Shown here: piece after piece, positions 33,079 through 41,839 of the stretch
Position numbering within the stretch: position 1 is the stretch's first letter
Layout of the letters: each line of letters begins with the position of its first letter
Assembly (NCBI GenBank): GCA_910587145.1
Contig: CAJUMH010000015.1
Coordinates: forward strand, 1-62,961
DNA length: 62,961 nucleotides
DNA from: an uncultured Ruthenibacterium sp.
GTDB lineage: Bacteria > Bacillota > Clostridia > Oscillospirales > Ruminococcaceae
Direction: 5' to 3'
Notes under the pieces: model-generated
Told to the model about the DNA's origin: nothing
Seen by the model: the letters and a program-made list of their open reading frames with translations, nothing else
The model's database searches: none
Program-made: the position numbers and the translations under genes

Positions 33079-33430
33079 TGGTGGAGATGACGGGAATCGA
33101 ACCCGTGTCCGAAAAGAGGGCCACGCTGGTGTCTCCGGGTGCAGTTCGCCTACAGGATTCCCCCGGCGGCAGGCCGGTGAACGGGCCGCCGCTTCGGTAG
33201 CTTCATCAGTTCATGGCAGCAAACAAAGCTTGATGCCGCTCACGTGCACCGCTAAAATGATGCCCCGGCCCCGGCGCGCGGTAAGCCGGGCGGGACAGCA
33301 GCCTAATTCGTTAGGCTGCGACAGCTAATTTGTTGTTGTTAGCTATTTTTTTGGAGGCGTTTTACGTGTGTCCCCCAAACACGACCCGCTGCCTTCGCTT
33401 TCCTCTCCCCGTCGAAACCTTTACATCCCC
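33079..33430 (-). ncRNA. ssrA: transfer-messenger RNA
   Basis: The minus strand begins GGGGATGTAAAGGTTTCGAC and ends with a T-arm and GTCATCTCCACCA, as in one-piece tmRNAs. The reading frame at 33343-33311 resumes at GCT and encodes the tag ANNNKLAVAA followed by TAA. It rescues stalled ribosomes together with SmpB, encoded immediately upstream. The CCA is encoded. Confidence 0.97.
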
Positions 33431-33575
33431 ATAATGATATCCGCAAGGCCGGCGAACCGGCGGGCGGCCCAAACCGCCGCGCAAAGCCTTCGGCCTGCCG
33501 AAAACAGAAAACGGTGCGCCGTACTGCGCGCCTGCCTTTTACTGTGCACCGGCGCCGCCCGGCGCTTTGGCGCTG

Positions 33576-34043
33576 CTATGCGCGCCGTTCCTTCATTGCG
33601 CGGTCGATCTCGCGCCTGGCATCGCGCGCGGCTAGGTCTGCGCGCTTATCGTAGAGCTTTTTGCCCTTGCATACGCCCAACTCCAACTTTACTTTACCAC
33701 GTTTGAAGTAAAGCTGCAAGGGGATGAGCGTATATCCCTGCAGCTTTTGCTGCTCCTGCAGGCCGCGGATCTCGCGCCGATGCACCAGCAGCTTGCGGCG
33801 GCGCACAGGATCCCGGTTGAAGATATTGCCCTTTTCGTAAGGGCTCACGTGCATGCCCAGCACATAAAGCTCGCCGCCGTCTACCTCCACCCACGCGTCC
33901 TTCAGGTTCACCGCGCCGGTGCGAATGCTTTTTACTTCGGTTCCCATCAGCTCGATGCCCGCTTCCATGGCCTCGATGACAAAATAGTCGTGGCGCGCCT
34001 TGCGGTTCACCGCGATCACCTTGCTGCTTTCCTGCCCGGCCAT
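33576..34043 (-). CDS. smpB: SsrA-binding protein SmpB
   Basis: The 155-residue protein begins MAGQESSKVIAVNRKARHDY and has the SmpB blocks GIELMGTEVKSIRTGAVNLK, NIFNRDPVRRRKLLVHRREI and LELGVCKGKKLYDKR. The positively charged C-terminal tail that enters the mRNA channel is present. It delivers tmRNA to stalled ribosomes and is encoded directly before ssrA. Confidence 0.97.
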   Translation of the reverse strand: MAGQESSKVIAVNRKARHDYFVIEAMEAGIELMGTEVKSIRTGAVNLKDAWVEVDGGELYVLGMHVSPYEKGNIFNRDPVRRRKLLVHRREIRGLQEQQKLQGYTLIPLQLYFKRGKVKLELGVCKGKKLYDKRADLAARDARREIDRAMKERRA

Positions 34044-34244
34044 CGGATCACCGCCTTTCTGCCGGCCGCTGCGTTGTTTGCCGTTGCTTTGTAAGAATAC
34101 CGGATTTTTTTGCGGATGTCAAGCCAACGGACGCGATTTGTGCGGCAAATAGAGCAATTCGCGCAATTTCCTCGTTGCGGACCGTTTAAAAAGTTGTGGC
34201 TGCAAAAAGCCCCGGCAAATTTTTCGCTTTGTTTTGAGACAGCC

Positions 34245-34844
34245 CTACAATTCGCCCCGGTTTGCCAGCGAGCGGCCCAGCGTCACTTCGTCGGCATATT
34301 CCAGATTGCCGCCCACAGGCAGGCCGTAGGCAAGACGTGTGGTTTTTATGCCGAGCGGCTTGATCAGCTTTGCCAGATACATGGCCGTCGCCTCACCCTC
34401 TACGGTGGGGTTCGTCGCCATGATCACCTCGTGCACCTCGCCGGTGCTCAGGCGTGCAAGCAGCTCTTTGATGCAAAGCTGCTCGGCGCCCACGCCATCC
34501 ATCGGCGAGATCAGGCCGTGCAGCACATGATAAAGGCCCCGGTATTCGCGCGTGCGCTCGAATGCCGTTACGTCGCGCGGACTCTCCACCACGCAAATAA
34601 TGCCGCGGTTGCGCGTTTCGCCCGCGCAGATGGGGCAAACGGCGTCTTCGGTAAAATTCTGGCACACGGTGCAGCGGTGGATCTTGGTGTGGGCCTCTTC
34701 AATGGCGCGTGCAAAATCCAGCGCCTCCTGCCGGCCCATGCTCAGCACCTGATAGGCAAGGCGCGTTGCGCCCTTGCGCCCAATGCCCGGCAGCTTTGCA
34801 AACTGTTCGATCAGCCGCTCCAGCGGCGCAGCGTTGCCGCTCAT
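34245..34844 (-). CDS. recR: recombination mediator RecR
   Basis: The 199-residue protein has the helix-hairpin-helix FAKLPGIGRKGATRLAYQVL, four zinc cysteines (CTVCQNFTEDAVCPIC) and a Toprim domain with CVVESPRDVTAFE. With RecF and RecO it loads RecA at gaps. It sits 12 bases downstream of the YbaB gene, the usual dnaX-ybaB-recR order. Confidence 0.97.
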   Translation of the reverse strand: MSGNAAPLERLIEQFAKLPGIGRKGATRLAYQVLSMGRQEALDFARAIEEAHTKIHRCTVCQNFTEDAVCPICAGETRNRGIICVVESPRDVTAFERTREYRGLYHVLHGLISPMDGVGAEQLCIKELLARLSTGEVHEVIMATNPTVEGEATAMYLAKLIKPLGIKTTRLAYGLPVGGNLEYADEVTLGRSLANRGEL

Positions 34845-34856
34845 GTACCGCCGCCC

Positions 34857-35201
34857 TTAAAGGCCCAGGCCCGGCAGATTCAGCCCGCCGGTGAGCGCGC
34901 CCATCTCCCGCTCCGAGGCCTCGTCCACTGCGCGCACGGCTTCGTTCACGGCCGCCGCGATCAGATCCTCCAGCATCTCGACGTCGTCTTTTTCCACAAC
35001 ATCCGGCTGGATCGTAAGCTTTGTAATCTGGTGCCTGCCCGTCATTTTCACCTCGACCATGCCGCCGCCGGAGGTAACGCTGTACTCGGTATTTTCCAGC
35101 TCCTCCTGCTTTTTGCGCATATTCTCCTGCATCTGCTGCACCTGCTGCATCAGCTGCTGCTGGCTCTGCTTGCCATAGCCCTGCGGTAATCTTGCTTTCA
35201 T
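34857..35201 (-). CDS. YbaB/EbfC nucleoid-associated protein
   Basis: The 114-residue protein begins MKARLPQGYGKQSQQQLMQQ with a Gln-rich helix and continues VTSGGGMVEVKMTGRHQITK and IAAAVNEAVRAVDEASEREM, which is diagnostic for the YbaB DNA-binding dimer. Its start overlaps the dnaX stop by four bases. Confidence 0.95.
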   Translation of the reverse strand: MKARLPQGYGKQSQQQLMQQVQQMQENMRKKQEELENTEYSVTSGGGMVEVKMTGRHQITKLTIQPDVVEKDDVEMLEDLIAAAVNEAVRAVDEASEREMGALTGGLNLPGLGL

Positions 35202-36916
35202 ACTGTTTCCCCTTTTCCGTTCCGCTTTGTTTCTGCCGGATCCCGGCTTTCGTCCTCATAAACCACCTCAACGCCCTGCTGCGCCAGCCGGTTCAGCGTT
35301 TCCTCCGCGTTCTGCGTTTCGGCCTGCGGGCCGCTGCGCTGCCGATATGGCCCAATGGCATATCGCGTGCCCGTTACTTCTGCAATGGCCTGCTTGATCA
35401 GCTGCGATGAATACTCGTTCTTGCGCATATATTCCAAAAACAGATCGCTGCCGTCGATGAGAACGCGCCGGCCGTCGCAATAAGCCTTGGCCTCTTTTAA
35501 ATAAACGTACAGCAGCTTGTCACGCAGGGCCATTGCCTCTGCTACGGCGCCCCATGCGGCGAACGGCTGGGGCGGCGTTTGCGCGGCAGGCCGGGGGCTG
35601 CGCGCCTGCGGGGCCGCCGGCGCGGCGGACGCGTTTTCGCCCGGCGCTGCCGATGGGCCCGATTGCGCGGCGGACGCGGCCTCTCTCGGCGCTGCGGCGG
35701 GCTCCGCAGGCGCGGCAAAGCGCGGCGCGGCTTCCTGCACGGGCGCCGCGGCAAACGGCTGCGGCGCGGTGCTTGCCGTTTGCGTGAAGCTTGCGGCGGC
35801 CGATGCGGCGCCCGCAAGGGCGGGGGAGGCGGCGGGCACGTCTTCGCACAGGCGGAACAGCGCAAGCTCCAGCTCAATGCGCGCGTCCGCGCCTTTGCCC
35901 ATTTGATCCAACGCGGCACACAGCGCTTTGACGGCCCGAACCGCCTCCCGCCGGGAAAGGCCGGACGCCGCTTCGGTATAGCGCCGCTCTTCCTCGGCGC
36001 TCACGCCCGAAAGCAGGCGCGCGCCGCCGGGCATGCCGGCGATCATCAGATTGCGGTAATGCAGGATCATTTCGTCGCACAGGCGCTTCAGATCGATCGA
36101 GCGTTCGCGCAGCTCTGCCACAAGGCACAGGGCTTTTTCCGCGTTCTGTTCGAAAACAGCCTGCGAGAGCTCGAACAGATAGCCGCGGTCGGTAACGCCC
36201 GCCATGCGCCGGACAAGCGCCTCGTCCACCTCGTCGGATACGCCCGCGCAGGTATCCAAAATCGAAAGCGCGTCGCGCATCGCGCCGTCCGCAAGCCGGG
36301 CGATCAGCTGCGCGGCATCGGGTGCGAGGGCAATGCGCTCCTCTTTGGCCACGTACAGCAGCCGCTGCGCAATTTTGTCCGGCGGGATGCGCATAAAATC
36401 GTAGCGCTGGCAGCGCGAAAGGACCGTTGCGGGAACCTTGTGCACCTCAGTAGTTGCCAGAATAAAAATCACATGGGCCGGAGGCTCCTCCATAATCTTC
36501 AGCAGGGCGTTGAACGCCTCACGCGAGAGCATGTGCACCTCGTCGATGATATATACCTTATAGGTGCAGACGCTGGGGGCGTATACGCTTTCGCCGCGCA
36601 GATCGCGAATGTCGTTTACGCCGTTGTTGGAGGCCGCGTCGATCTCTACCACGTCGGTAACGCCGCCGCCGTCGATGCCCGTGCAGACAGAGCAGCTTCC
36701 GCACGGCTCGGCGCCGTCCCGTTCGGGGCAGTTCACGGCCTTGGCAAAGATCTTGGCACAGCTGGTTTTGCCTGTTCCGCGCGTGCCAGTAAAAAGATAC
36801 GCGTGCCCCACGCGCCCGTGCAGCAGCTGATTTTTAAGCGCCGTAACGATGTCCGCCTGCCCAACGACGTCTTCAAATTTTCGGGGCCGCCACTTGCGAT
36901 AAAGCGCGCGGTACAT
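35198..36916 (-). CDS. dnaX: DNA polymerase III gamma/tau subunit
   Basis: The 572-residue clamp-loader ATPase begins MYRALYRKWRPRKFEDVVGQ, has Walker A FTGTRGTGKTSCAKIF, a zinc module (CPERDGAEPCGSCSVC) and the DEVH box IIDEVHMLSREAFNALLKIM with sensor SRCQRYDF. An Ala/Pro-rich linker lies at about 400-500, followed by the tau tail. The ATG at 36916 follows GCAGGGAGGGAATGCG. No convincing slippery site for a short gamma form was noticed. Confidence 0.97.
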   Translation of the reverse strand: MYRALYRKWRPRKFEDVVGQADIVTALKNQLLHGRVGHAYLFTGTRGTGKTSCAKIFAKAVNCPERDGAEPCGSCSVCTGIDGGGVTDVVEIDAASNNGVNDIRDLRGESVYAPSVCTYKVYIIDEVHMLSREAFNALLKIMEEPPAHVIFILATTEVHKVPATVLSRCQRYDFMRIPPDKIAQRLLYVAKEERIALAPDAAQLIARLADGAMRDALSILDTCAGVSDEVDEALVRRMAGVTDRGYLFELSQAVFEQNAEKALCLVAELRERSIDLKRLCDEMILHYRNLMIAGMPGGARLLSGVSAEEERRYTEAASGLSRREAVRAVKALCAALDQMGKGADARIELELALFRLCEDVPAASPALAGAASAAASFTQTASTAPQPFAAAPVQEAAPRFAAPAEPAAAPREAASAAQSGPSAAPGENASAAPAAPQARSPRPAAQTPPQPFAAWGAVAEAMALRDKLLYVYLKEAKAYCDGRRVLIDGSDLFLEYMRKNEYSSQLIKQAIAEVTGTRYAIGPYRQRSGPQAETQNAEETLNRLAQQGVEVVYEDESRDPAETKRNGKGETV

Positions 36917-37049
36917 CGCATTCCCTCCCTGCGTTTTGCCGGCCTGCAGGCCAATGAGCCGGCTTTCCTGCGGGCGCGGCTTTGGCTTTGGAAAAAGCAC
37001 GCCCTAAAAAACAGGACAGGGCCGCGGCGGTTTCCGCCCGCCTGCGCGG

Positions 37050-37171
37050 TTCGGCATACAGAGGGCAGGAGACCCGCGGCGCACAGGGCGGGCCACTGAA
37101 TGCTGCTCGGTTCCCCGCCTGACATGGTTCATGGGGCCCCATCGCACGGGGCCCACCCTCTGTATGCCGAA
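37050..37171 (-). ncRNA. ffs: signal recognition particle RNA
   Basis: A long hairpin closes with TTCGGCATACAGAGGG and its complement at the two ends. The minus-strand apex reads CATGAACCATGTCAGGCGGG followed by GAACCGAGCAGC, the SRP domain IV signature. The position just upstream of dnaX is the usual Firmicute location. Confidence 0.9.
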
Positions 37172-37398
37172 CAGTGCAGACATCGCCCTGTCCGGCAGCG
37201 CCGATGCACCCGCACTGGCGCGCTGTTATCAGTATACCAGAAACCTTTTAAAAATGCAAGACGAACGCCGGGAATTTTGGCCGAGCGAAAAGAGCCCCGG
37301 CAGTGCGCGGGGCCCGGCGGCAAGCGTGACCCCCGTCCGGCCCCCAAAAAAACCTCGGCGGCACGCCGGAAGTTCCTGCAAAGCGCCGAAGGAACGGC

Positions 37399-38211
37399 CT
37401 ATGCGCTTTCGAGCGGCTGCGTGCCGAAATAAGCGCAGATCGCATCGTAATAAACGCGGGCCGCGCGGGCACAGCCGGCTTCGCCCGTCCATTGCTCTAC
37501 GTCGCTGTAGTTTGTCAAAAAGCACTGCTCCGCCAAAACCGCAGGGCAATCCGGCCGCTCTACGATGCCGAAGCTTTTTTGGGTGCGCGGCCGATCCTCC
37601 GTGCTGTCTACGATCTGCTTGTGCTTGCCGCTGTAATAGGCAAAGCGCACGCCGTTGCCGCCGCGCAGGCGATGCCCGGCCTGGCCCATCCGCTGGGCAA
37701 TGCACAGCGCAAAGCGCATGGCCTCCTCCGAATGCCTGCGGCCGGGCGGTGTGGGAAAGCACTCGAACCCATGAGATTGGTGTGTGCTCTCGTCGCTGTT
37801 GGCGTGGATGCTCAGCAGCAGCTGCGCACCGCCGTCATCTGCCGCCTGCGCCCGCTCCTTGATAGAGCGGTCTTCGCCGTTCGGGCGCGTGCGCAGCGGG
37901 GTATAGTTGGGGTCGGCCTCCAAAAGCGCGTACAGCACATCGACCGTTTGCTCGCAGACGCCAAGCTCCTGCACCAGTGCGTTCGCACCCGTATCAAATC
38001 CGCCGTGCCCGGCGTCCAGCGCCACCACATACGGTTCGGATGCGCCGGGCCCGGGCACAAGGCCGCGCTGCGCGGCAGAAAAGCCCGCGGGCTCCAGGGC
38101 TGCCGCGCGCATGCAGGCCGCAAGCAAGAGCCCCGCACCGCACAGCGCCGCAACGCACAGCACGCGTGCCCGCGTGCTGTGCAGGGAATAAACACCGCGC
38201 CGCGCCCTCAT
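37399..38211 (-). CDS. CwlD-like N-acetylmuramoyl-L-alanine amidase
   Basis: The 270-residue protein has an N-terminal membrane anchor (VLCVAALCGAGLLLAACM) and an Amidase_3 domain with zinc ligands in DAGHGGFDTGA, the family Glu in QELGVCEQTVDVL and LLSIHANSDES; the catalytic Glu lies in AVLAEQCFLTN. In sporulators CwlD removes stem peptides so that a deacetylase can make muramic-delta-lactam. Its ATG overlaps the stop of the deacetylase gene (ATGA). The CwlD name is inferred from this pairing. Confidence 0.85.
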   Translation of the reverse strand: MRARRGVYSLHSTRARVLCVAALCGAGLLLAACMRAAALEPAGFSAAQRGLVPGPGASEPYVVALDAGHGGFDTGANALVQELGVCEQTVDVLYALLEADPNYTPLRTRPNGEDRSIKERAQAADDGGAQLLLSIHANSDESTHQSHGFECFPTPPGRRHSEEAMRFALCIAQRMGQAGHRLRGGNGVRFAYYSGKHKQIVDSTEDRPRTQKSFGIVERPDCPAVLAEQCFLTNYSDVEQWTGEAGCARAARVYYDAICAYFGTQPLESA

Positions 38212-39029
38212 GTTCCCAGCTCCGCCAATGTGCCGAAGGTGTAGCCCTGCTCCTCCCATCTTGTAAGCAGCTCATCCAGAATGGCCGCGTTGGTGGCGCT
38301 GGTGGAGTGCAGCAGCACAATCGCGCCGTCATGCGTGCGCGGCATCAGCTTGTCAAACGCGTCTGCGCGCGAGGGCTGGGCATCCTGCTTCCAATCTACA
38401 TAGGCAAGGCTCCAGAAGATCGTCTTATACCCCAGCTCCTGGGCCCATTTCAGGTTGTTGTCGCTGAACTTTCCCTCGGGCGGACGGTACAGCAACGGCA
38501 GCTGGGTGCCCGTTGTCGCCTCAAACAGCGCGGCGAGGTCGTTTAGCTCCTTTTTAAATTCCGCCTCGCCTTTTTGGGACATATCGGGGTGGTGATAGGT
38601 GTGGTTGCCCACCGCGTGCCCTTCGTCCACCATGCGCTGGATGAGCTCGGGGTGATCCCGAATATAGCTGCCAACAACAAAAAATGTGCCGGGCGCGTTG
38701 TGCTTTTTCAGCGCGTCGAGGATGGGCGCGGTATTGCCGTTTTCGTATCCGGCGTCAAACGTCAGATACAGGCGCTTTTGCCCGGGATCGCCGCAATAGA
38801 ACGCATTGTAGGGGCGCAGCGCTTCGGCCGAGAGGTTCGGGATGGGCGGCGTGTTTTCCTCCTGAAACGAGAGCCCCCATTCGTATTGCGCTACGGCAAC
38901 GGCCTCCGGCTCCGCGTCGCGCGGCAGCTCGCCGCTGTGCGCGGCGAGCAGAACGCTGCCTGCGGCCGCGCAGCACAGTACGGCCGCCAGCACCTGGTGC
39001 GCCGTCTTTTTGGGAATGCACAAAAACAT
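38208..39029 (-). CDS. PdaA-like polysaccharide deacetylase
   Basis: The 273-residue exported protein has a signal/anchor (VLAAVLCCAAAGSVLLAAH) and a NodB fold with YLTFDAGYENGNTAPILDAL, HAVGNHTYHHPDMS and LLYRPPEGKFSDNN. The TFDAGYENG variant is typical of PdaA, the muramic-delta-lactam deacetylase of spore cortex. It is translated before, and coupled to, the CwlD-like amidase, which supports a joint cortex role. Confidence 0.85.
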   Translation of the reverse strand: MFLCIPKKTAHQVLAAVLCCAAAGSVLLAAHSGELPRDAEPEAVAVAQYEWGLSFQEENTPPIPNLSAEALRPYNAFYCGDPGQKRLYLTFDAGYENGNTAPILDALKKHNAPGTFFVVGSYIRDHPELIQRMVDEGHAVGNHTYHHPDMSQKGEAEFKKELNDLAALFEATTGTQLPLLYRPPEGKFSDNNLKWAQELGYKTIFWSLAYVDWKQDAQPSRADAFDKLMPRTHDGAIVLLHSTSATNAAILDELLTRWEEQGYTFGTLAELGT

Positions 39030-39379
39030 AGCTGTTCACCTGCCTTGTGCTGTAAGGATATGCGGCGCCGGAAAAAATCATGAGCGAAAAACAGCGCAAA
39101 AGGCAGAGCCGCTGCTTTTCGCATGGCCGCAGGTGCCGCTTCGCGCGCAAACGCACTCATTCCGCTGCAGACGCGGCGCTTTCCTTTGCAAAAGATGCCG
39201 CCGGCTGTCGGATCTGAGCCGGAAAGACGCCGCGAACGGCGCGCGGGAAGCTTTGCGCAACGATGTGTTTTAAAACGGTGCGGATCACGCAGAAGGGCTT
39301 TTTGGCCAGCTGTTTTAGATAGAATGAATAAAAACAAATTGCAAAAACTATGTTTTTTCATAAAAATGAGCCGGAACAG
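39030..39379. other. intergenic stretch, no gene seen
   Basis: The divergent gap between the deacetylase and exchanger genes shows no credible frame on either strand and no clear RNA. The right end becomes AT-rich where the exchanger promoter begins. Confidence 0.5.
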
Positions 39380-39408
39380 TTGAAGCCGGGAAAAAAATGC
39401 AATATAAT
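39380..39408 (+). promoter_or_regulatory. promoter of exchanger gene
   Basis: TTGAAG (39380-39385), 17 bases, TATAAT (39403-39408). The leader is about 130 bases and has no recognised riboswitch. Confidence 0.75.
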
Positions 39409-39548
39409 GGAAAAAAGGATGCCGTGCATTTGGCGCGGCAGGCGCCGCCGCCGCGTTTGCCGTGCGCAAAGCGGGAGAAGCGCCATGTGAAAAATGGGGG
39501 GACACAGCGCATTGCGCCGTGCCTTCCTGAAAAGGAGTAGAAAAGCCT

Positions 39549-40523
39549 ATGTTGATTCCTGTTCTGCTGTTTGCCGTCGGGCTCGTCTGCCTTATCAAGG
39601 GCGGAGACTGGTTCGTGGACGGCTCCACTGCGCTGGCGCGCCGTTTCCATTTGCCGGAGCTGCTCATCGGCGCGACGGTTGTGTCCATCGGCACAACGCT
39701 GCCCGAGGTGATGGTTTCCTCCATGTCGGCGTTTTCCGGCCACGGCGAGATCGCCTACGGCAACGCCATCGGCTCCATTATCTGCAATACCGCGCTCATC
39801 GCGGCCATCACCATTGCCGTGCGCCCGGGCCCGGTAGACCCCAAAACACTGCGTTTCCCGGTGGGTTTTTTCTTTGCTTCGGCTGCCGTGTACTGCGTGG
39901 CGGCGTATGTGATGGGCCAGTTCACCCGTCCGCTGGGTATTTTGATGCTGGGCCTGTTTGTGGCGTACATGATCGTAAACGTAAAGCAGATGAAGAACAA
40001 TCCCACCGCTGAGGTTGAGAGCGGGAATGACGAAAAAGACGAAAAACCCATGACGCTGACAAAGATGCTGGTGCTGCTGGTGGCCGGCGCGGCGCTGATT
40101 GCCGTGGGCGCACAGCTGCTGGTGGATAACGGCACTCTTATTGCGCAGGGTCTGGGCGTGCCGGAATCCGTGATTGCGCTTACCTTTGTGGCGCTGGGCA
40201 CTTCCTTGCCGGAGCTTGTTACGGCCATTACGTCTTTGGTAAAGGGCCATAGCGATCTGTCGCTGGGCAATGTCATCGGCGCGAACGTGTTTAACCTGGT
40301 GCTTGTGAGCGGTTTGTCGGTTACCATTGCGCCGTTTGCCGTGCCGCAAAGCGCCGTGATCTTCGGCCAGAATGCCAGCCTTGTGATGGAGATCCCCGTC
40401 ATGCTGGGCGTGATGCTGCTGATGACGATTCCGCCGCTGATCAAGGGCAAGCTCAGCCGTATGCAGGGCATTGCGCTGCTGGCGATTTATATTGTTTTCT
40501 GCGGAATTCAGTTTACAATGTAA
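39549..40523 (+). CDS. CaCA-family Ca2+/Na+ exchanger
   Basis: The 324-residue membrane protein has two inverted halves, each with the alpha-repeat signature: ELLIGATVVSIGTTLPEVMV in the first and ESVIALTFVALGTSLPELVT in the second. About ten membrane segments are visible, with an acidic loop (ESGNDEKDEKP) between halves. The YrbG-type exchanger is the closest group. Ion choice is not provable from sequence. Confidence 0.93.
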   Translation: MLIPVLLFAVGLVCLIKGGDWFVDGSTALARRFHLPELLIGATVVSIGTTLPEVMVSSMSAFSGHGEIAYGNAIGSIICNTALIAAITIAVRPGPVDPKTLRFPVGFFFASAAVYCVAAYVMGQFTRPLGILMLGLFVAYMIVNVKQMKNNPTAEVESGNDEKDEKPMTLTKMLVLLVAGAALIAVGAQLLVDNGTLIAQGLGVPESVIALTFVALGTSLPELVTAITSLVKGHSDLSLGNVIGANVFNLVLVSGLSVTIAPFAVPQSAVIFGQNASLVMEIPVMLGVMLLMTIPPLIKGKLSRMQGIALLAIYIVFCGIQFTM

Positions 40524-40715
40524 ACGCTTTTTACAATGTTCAAGCGCAGCAGCGCCGCCAAGCCGGGCGGCGCTGCTGATTTCCTTTTTTGCGCCGACAC
40601 GGCATGCGGCGCCGGGCGCGCACCAAAAGAGCGGCATATGCGAAAGAGCGGTGCGCGACAGCCTGTTCGCAGGCATAAAATAAAGCCAGAAGGCTTTTCT
40701 TTTTTTTATATTTGC

Positions 40716-40811
40716 GCTATACTGAAAGTAAGCCATGAATTCTAAGGAACCACTGTATAGATCGTTCACTGCATCGATCGTCGGGCGCATCCCGGCGGCT
40801 TTCAGGCCGCC
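40716..40811 (+). promoter_or_regulatory. repeated leader element, copy 1
   Basis: A -10-like TATACT is followed by GAATTCTAAGGAACCACTG and ATCGTCGGGCGCATCCCGGC, ending in the perfect hairpin GGCGGC-TTTCAG-GCCGCC (40794-40811). The same order occurs at 52072-52153 before murD with a shorter gap. It may be a structured 5' leader or a small dispersed repeat that carries a promoter. Confidence 0.55.
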
Positions 40812-40884
40812 GAAAAAATCCGCTCGACGGTTCGGCCTGCAGATCGGAGCAGTGCTTTCCGAATACCGTGCGGAGGAACGAAGT

Positions 40885-41766
40885 ATGGAATATCAGATCG
40901 AAAACGATTATCTGCGTGTGCGCATCCAGAGCCGCGGCGCGGAAATGTGCAGCGTGGTAAAAAAAGAAACCGGCGAGGAGCTGCTGTGGCAGGCCGACCC
41001 GGCCGTATGGAACCGCCATGCGCCCATCCTGTTCCCTTACTGCGGAAGGCTGCGGGGCGGCGTGTTCACGCACAAGGGCGTTACCTACGAGGGCGGCCAG
41101 CATGGCTTTGCGCGCGATTTGGAGCATACGCCGGTGGAACAGGGCACGGATACGGTTACGCTGTGCCTGGAGGCCAACGCGCTCACAATGGAAAAATTTC
41201 CGTTTGCGTTCAAGCTGTTTTCCACATACCGCCTTTCGGGCGAGACGGTGCACCACTCCGTCCGTGTGGAAAACGACGGCGATGAGGAAATGCCGTTCGG
41301 CTTCGGCTATCACCCCGCGTTTCTGTGCCCGTTCGACAGCGCGCATAAAATCGAGGATTATGTGCTGCGATTCGATACGCCGGAAACGCCCACCGTCATT
41401 GAGACGGGCGAGGACGACGGCCTTGTTACGGGCGAAACGCGCGTGTATTTTGAGGGGCAGACGGATATTCCGCTGCGGGACGGCATGTTCGACCACGACA
41501 GCGTCTGCTTTTCGCAGCTGCGCTCGAAAACGCTCTCCATCGTGGAGCTGGATACCGGCCGCCGCGTGGAGGTGGCAATCGAGGGCTATCCTTACGTGTT
41601 GATGTGGAGCGCCAAAGGCGCGATTCGGTATCTTTGCATCGAGCCGTGGCACGGCCTGCCGGACGCGCGCTCTGCCTCCGGCGTTTGGACGGAAAAGCCG
41701 GATACGATCCGCCTTGCACCGGGCGCAAGCTGGGAGACGGATCTTGCCATGACGTTTGCAAGATGA
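40885..41766 (+). CDS. aldose 1-epimerase family protein (LacX-like)
   Basis: The 293-residue protein begins MEYQIENDYLRVRIQSRGAE and has the mutarotase blocks LFPYCGRLRGG, YEGGQHGFARD and PFGFGYHPAFLCPF, with His residues placed as in the galactose-mutarotase fold. It would interconvert sugar anomers. The ATG at 40885 follows CGGAGGAACGAAGT. It precedes an alpha-glucosidase gene, so the two may act together on released glucose. Confidence 0.88.
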   Translation: MEYQIENDYLRVRIQSRGAEMCSVVKKETGEELLWQADPAVWNRHAPILFPYCGRLRGGVFTHKGVTYEGGQHGFARDLEHTPVEQGTDTVTLCLEANALTMEKFPFAFKLFSTYRLSGETVHHSVRVENDGDEEMPFGFGYHPAFLCPFDSAHKIEDYVLRFDTPETPTVIETGEDDGLVTGETRVYFEGQTDIPLRDGMFDHDSVCFSQLRSKTLSIVELDTGRRVEVAIEGYPYVLMWSAKGAIRYLCIEPWHGLPDARSASGVWTEKPDTIRLAPGASWETDLAMTFAR

Positions 41767-41839
41767 ATTGCGGAATTCTACCTCGCGGGCGGCCGCAATT
41801 ACGAAAAGAGGAAAATACAAAAAACAGGGAGAACGAACG

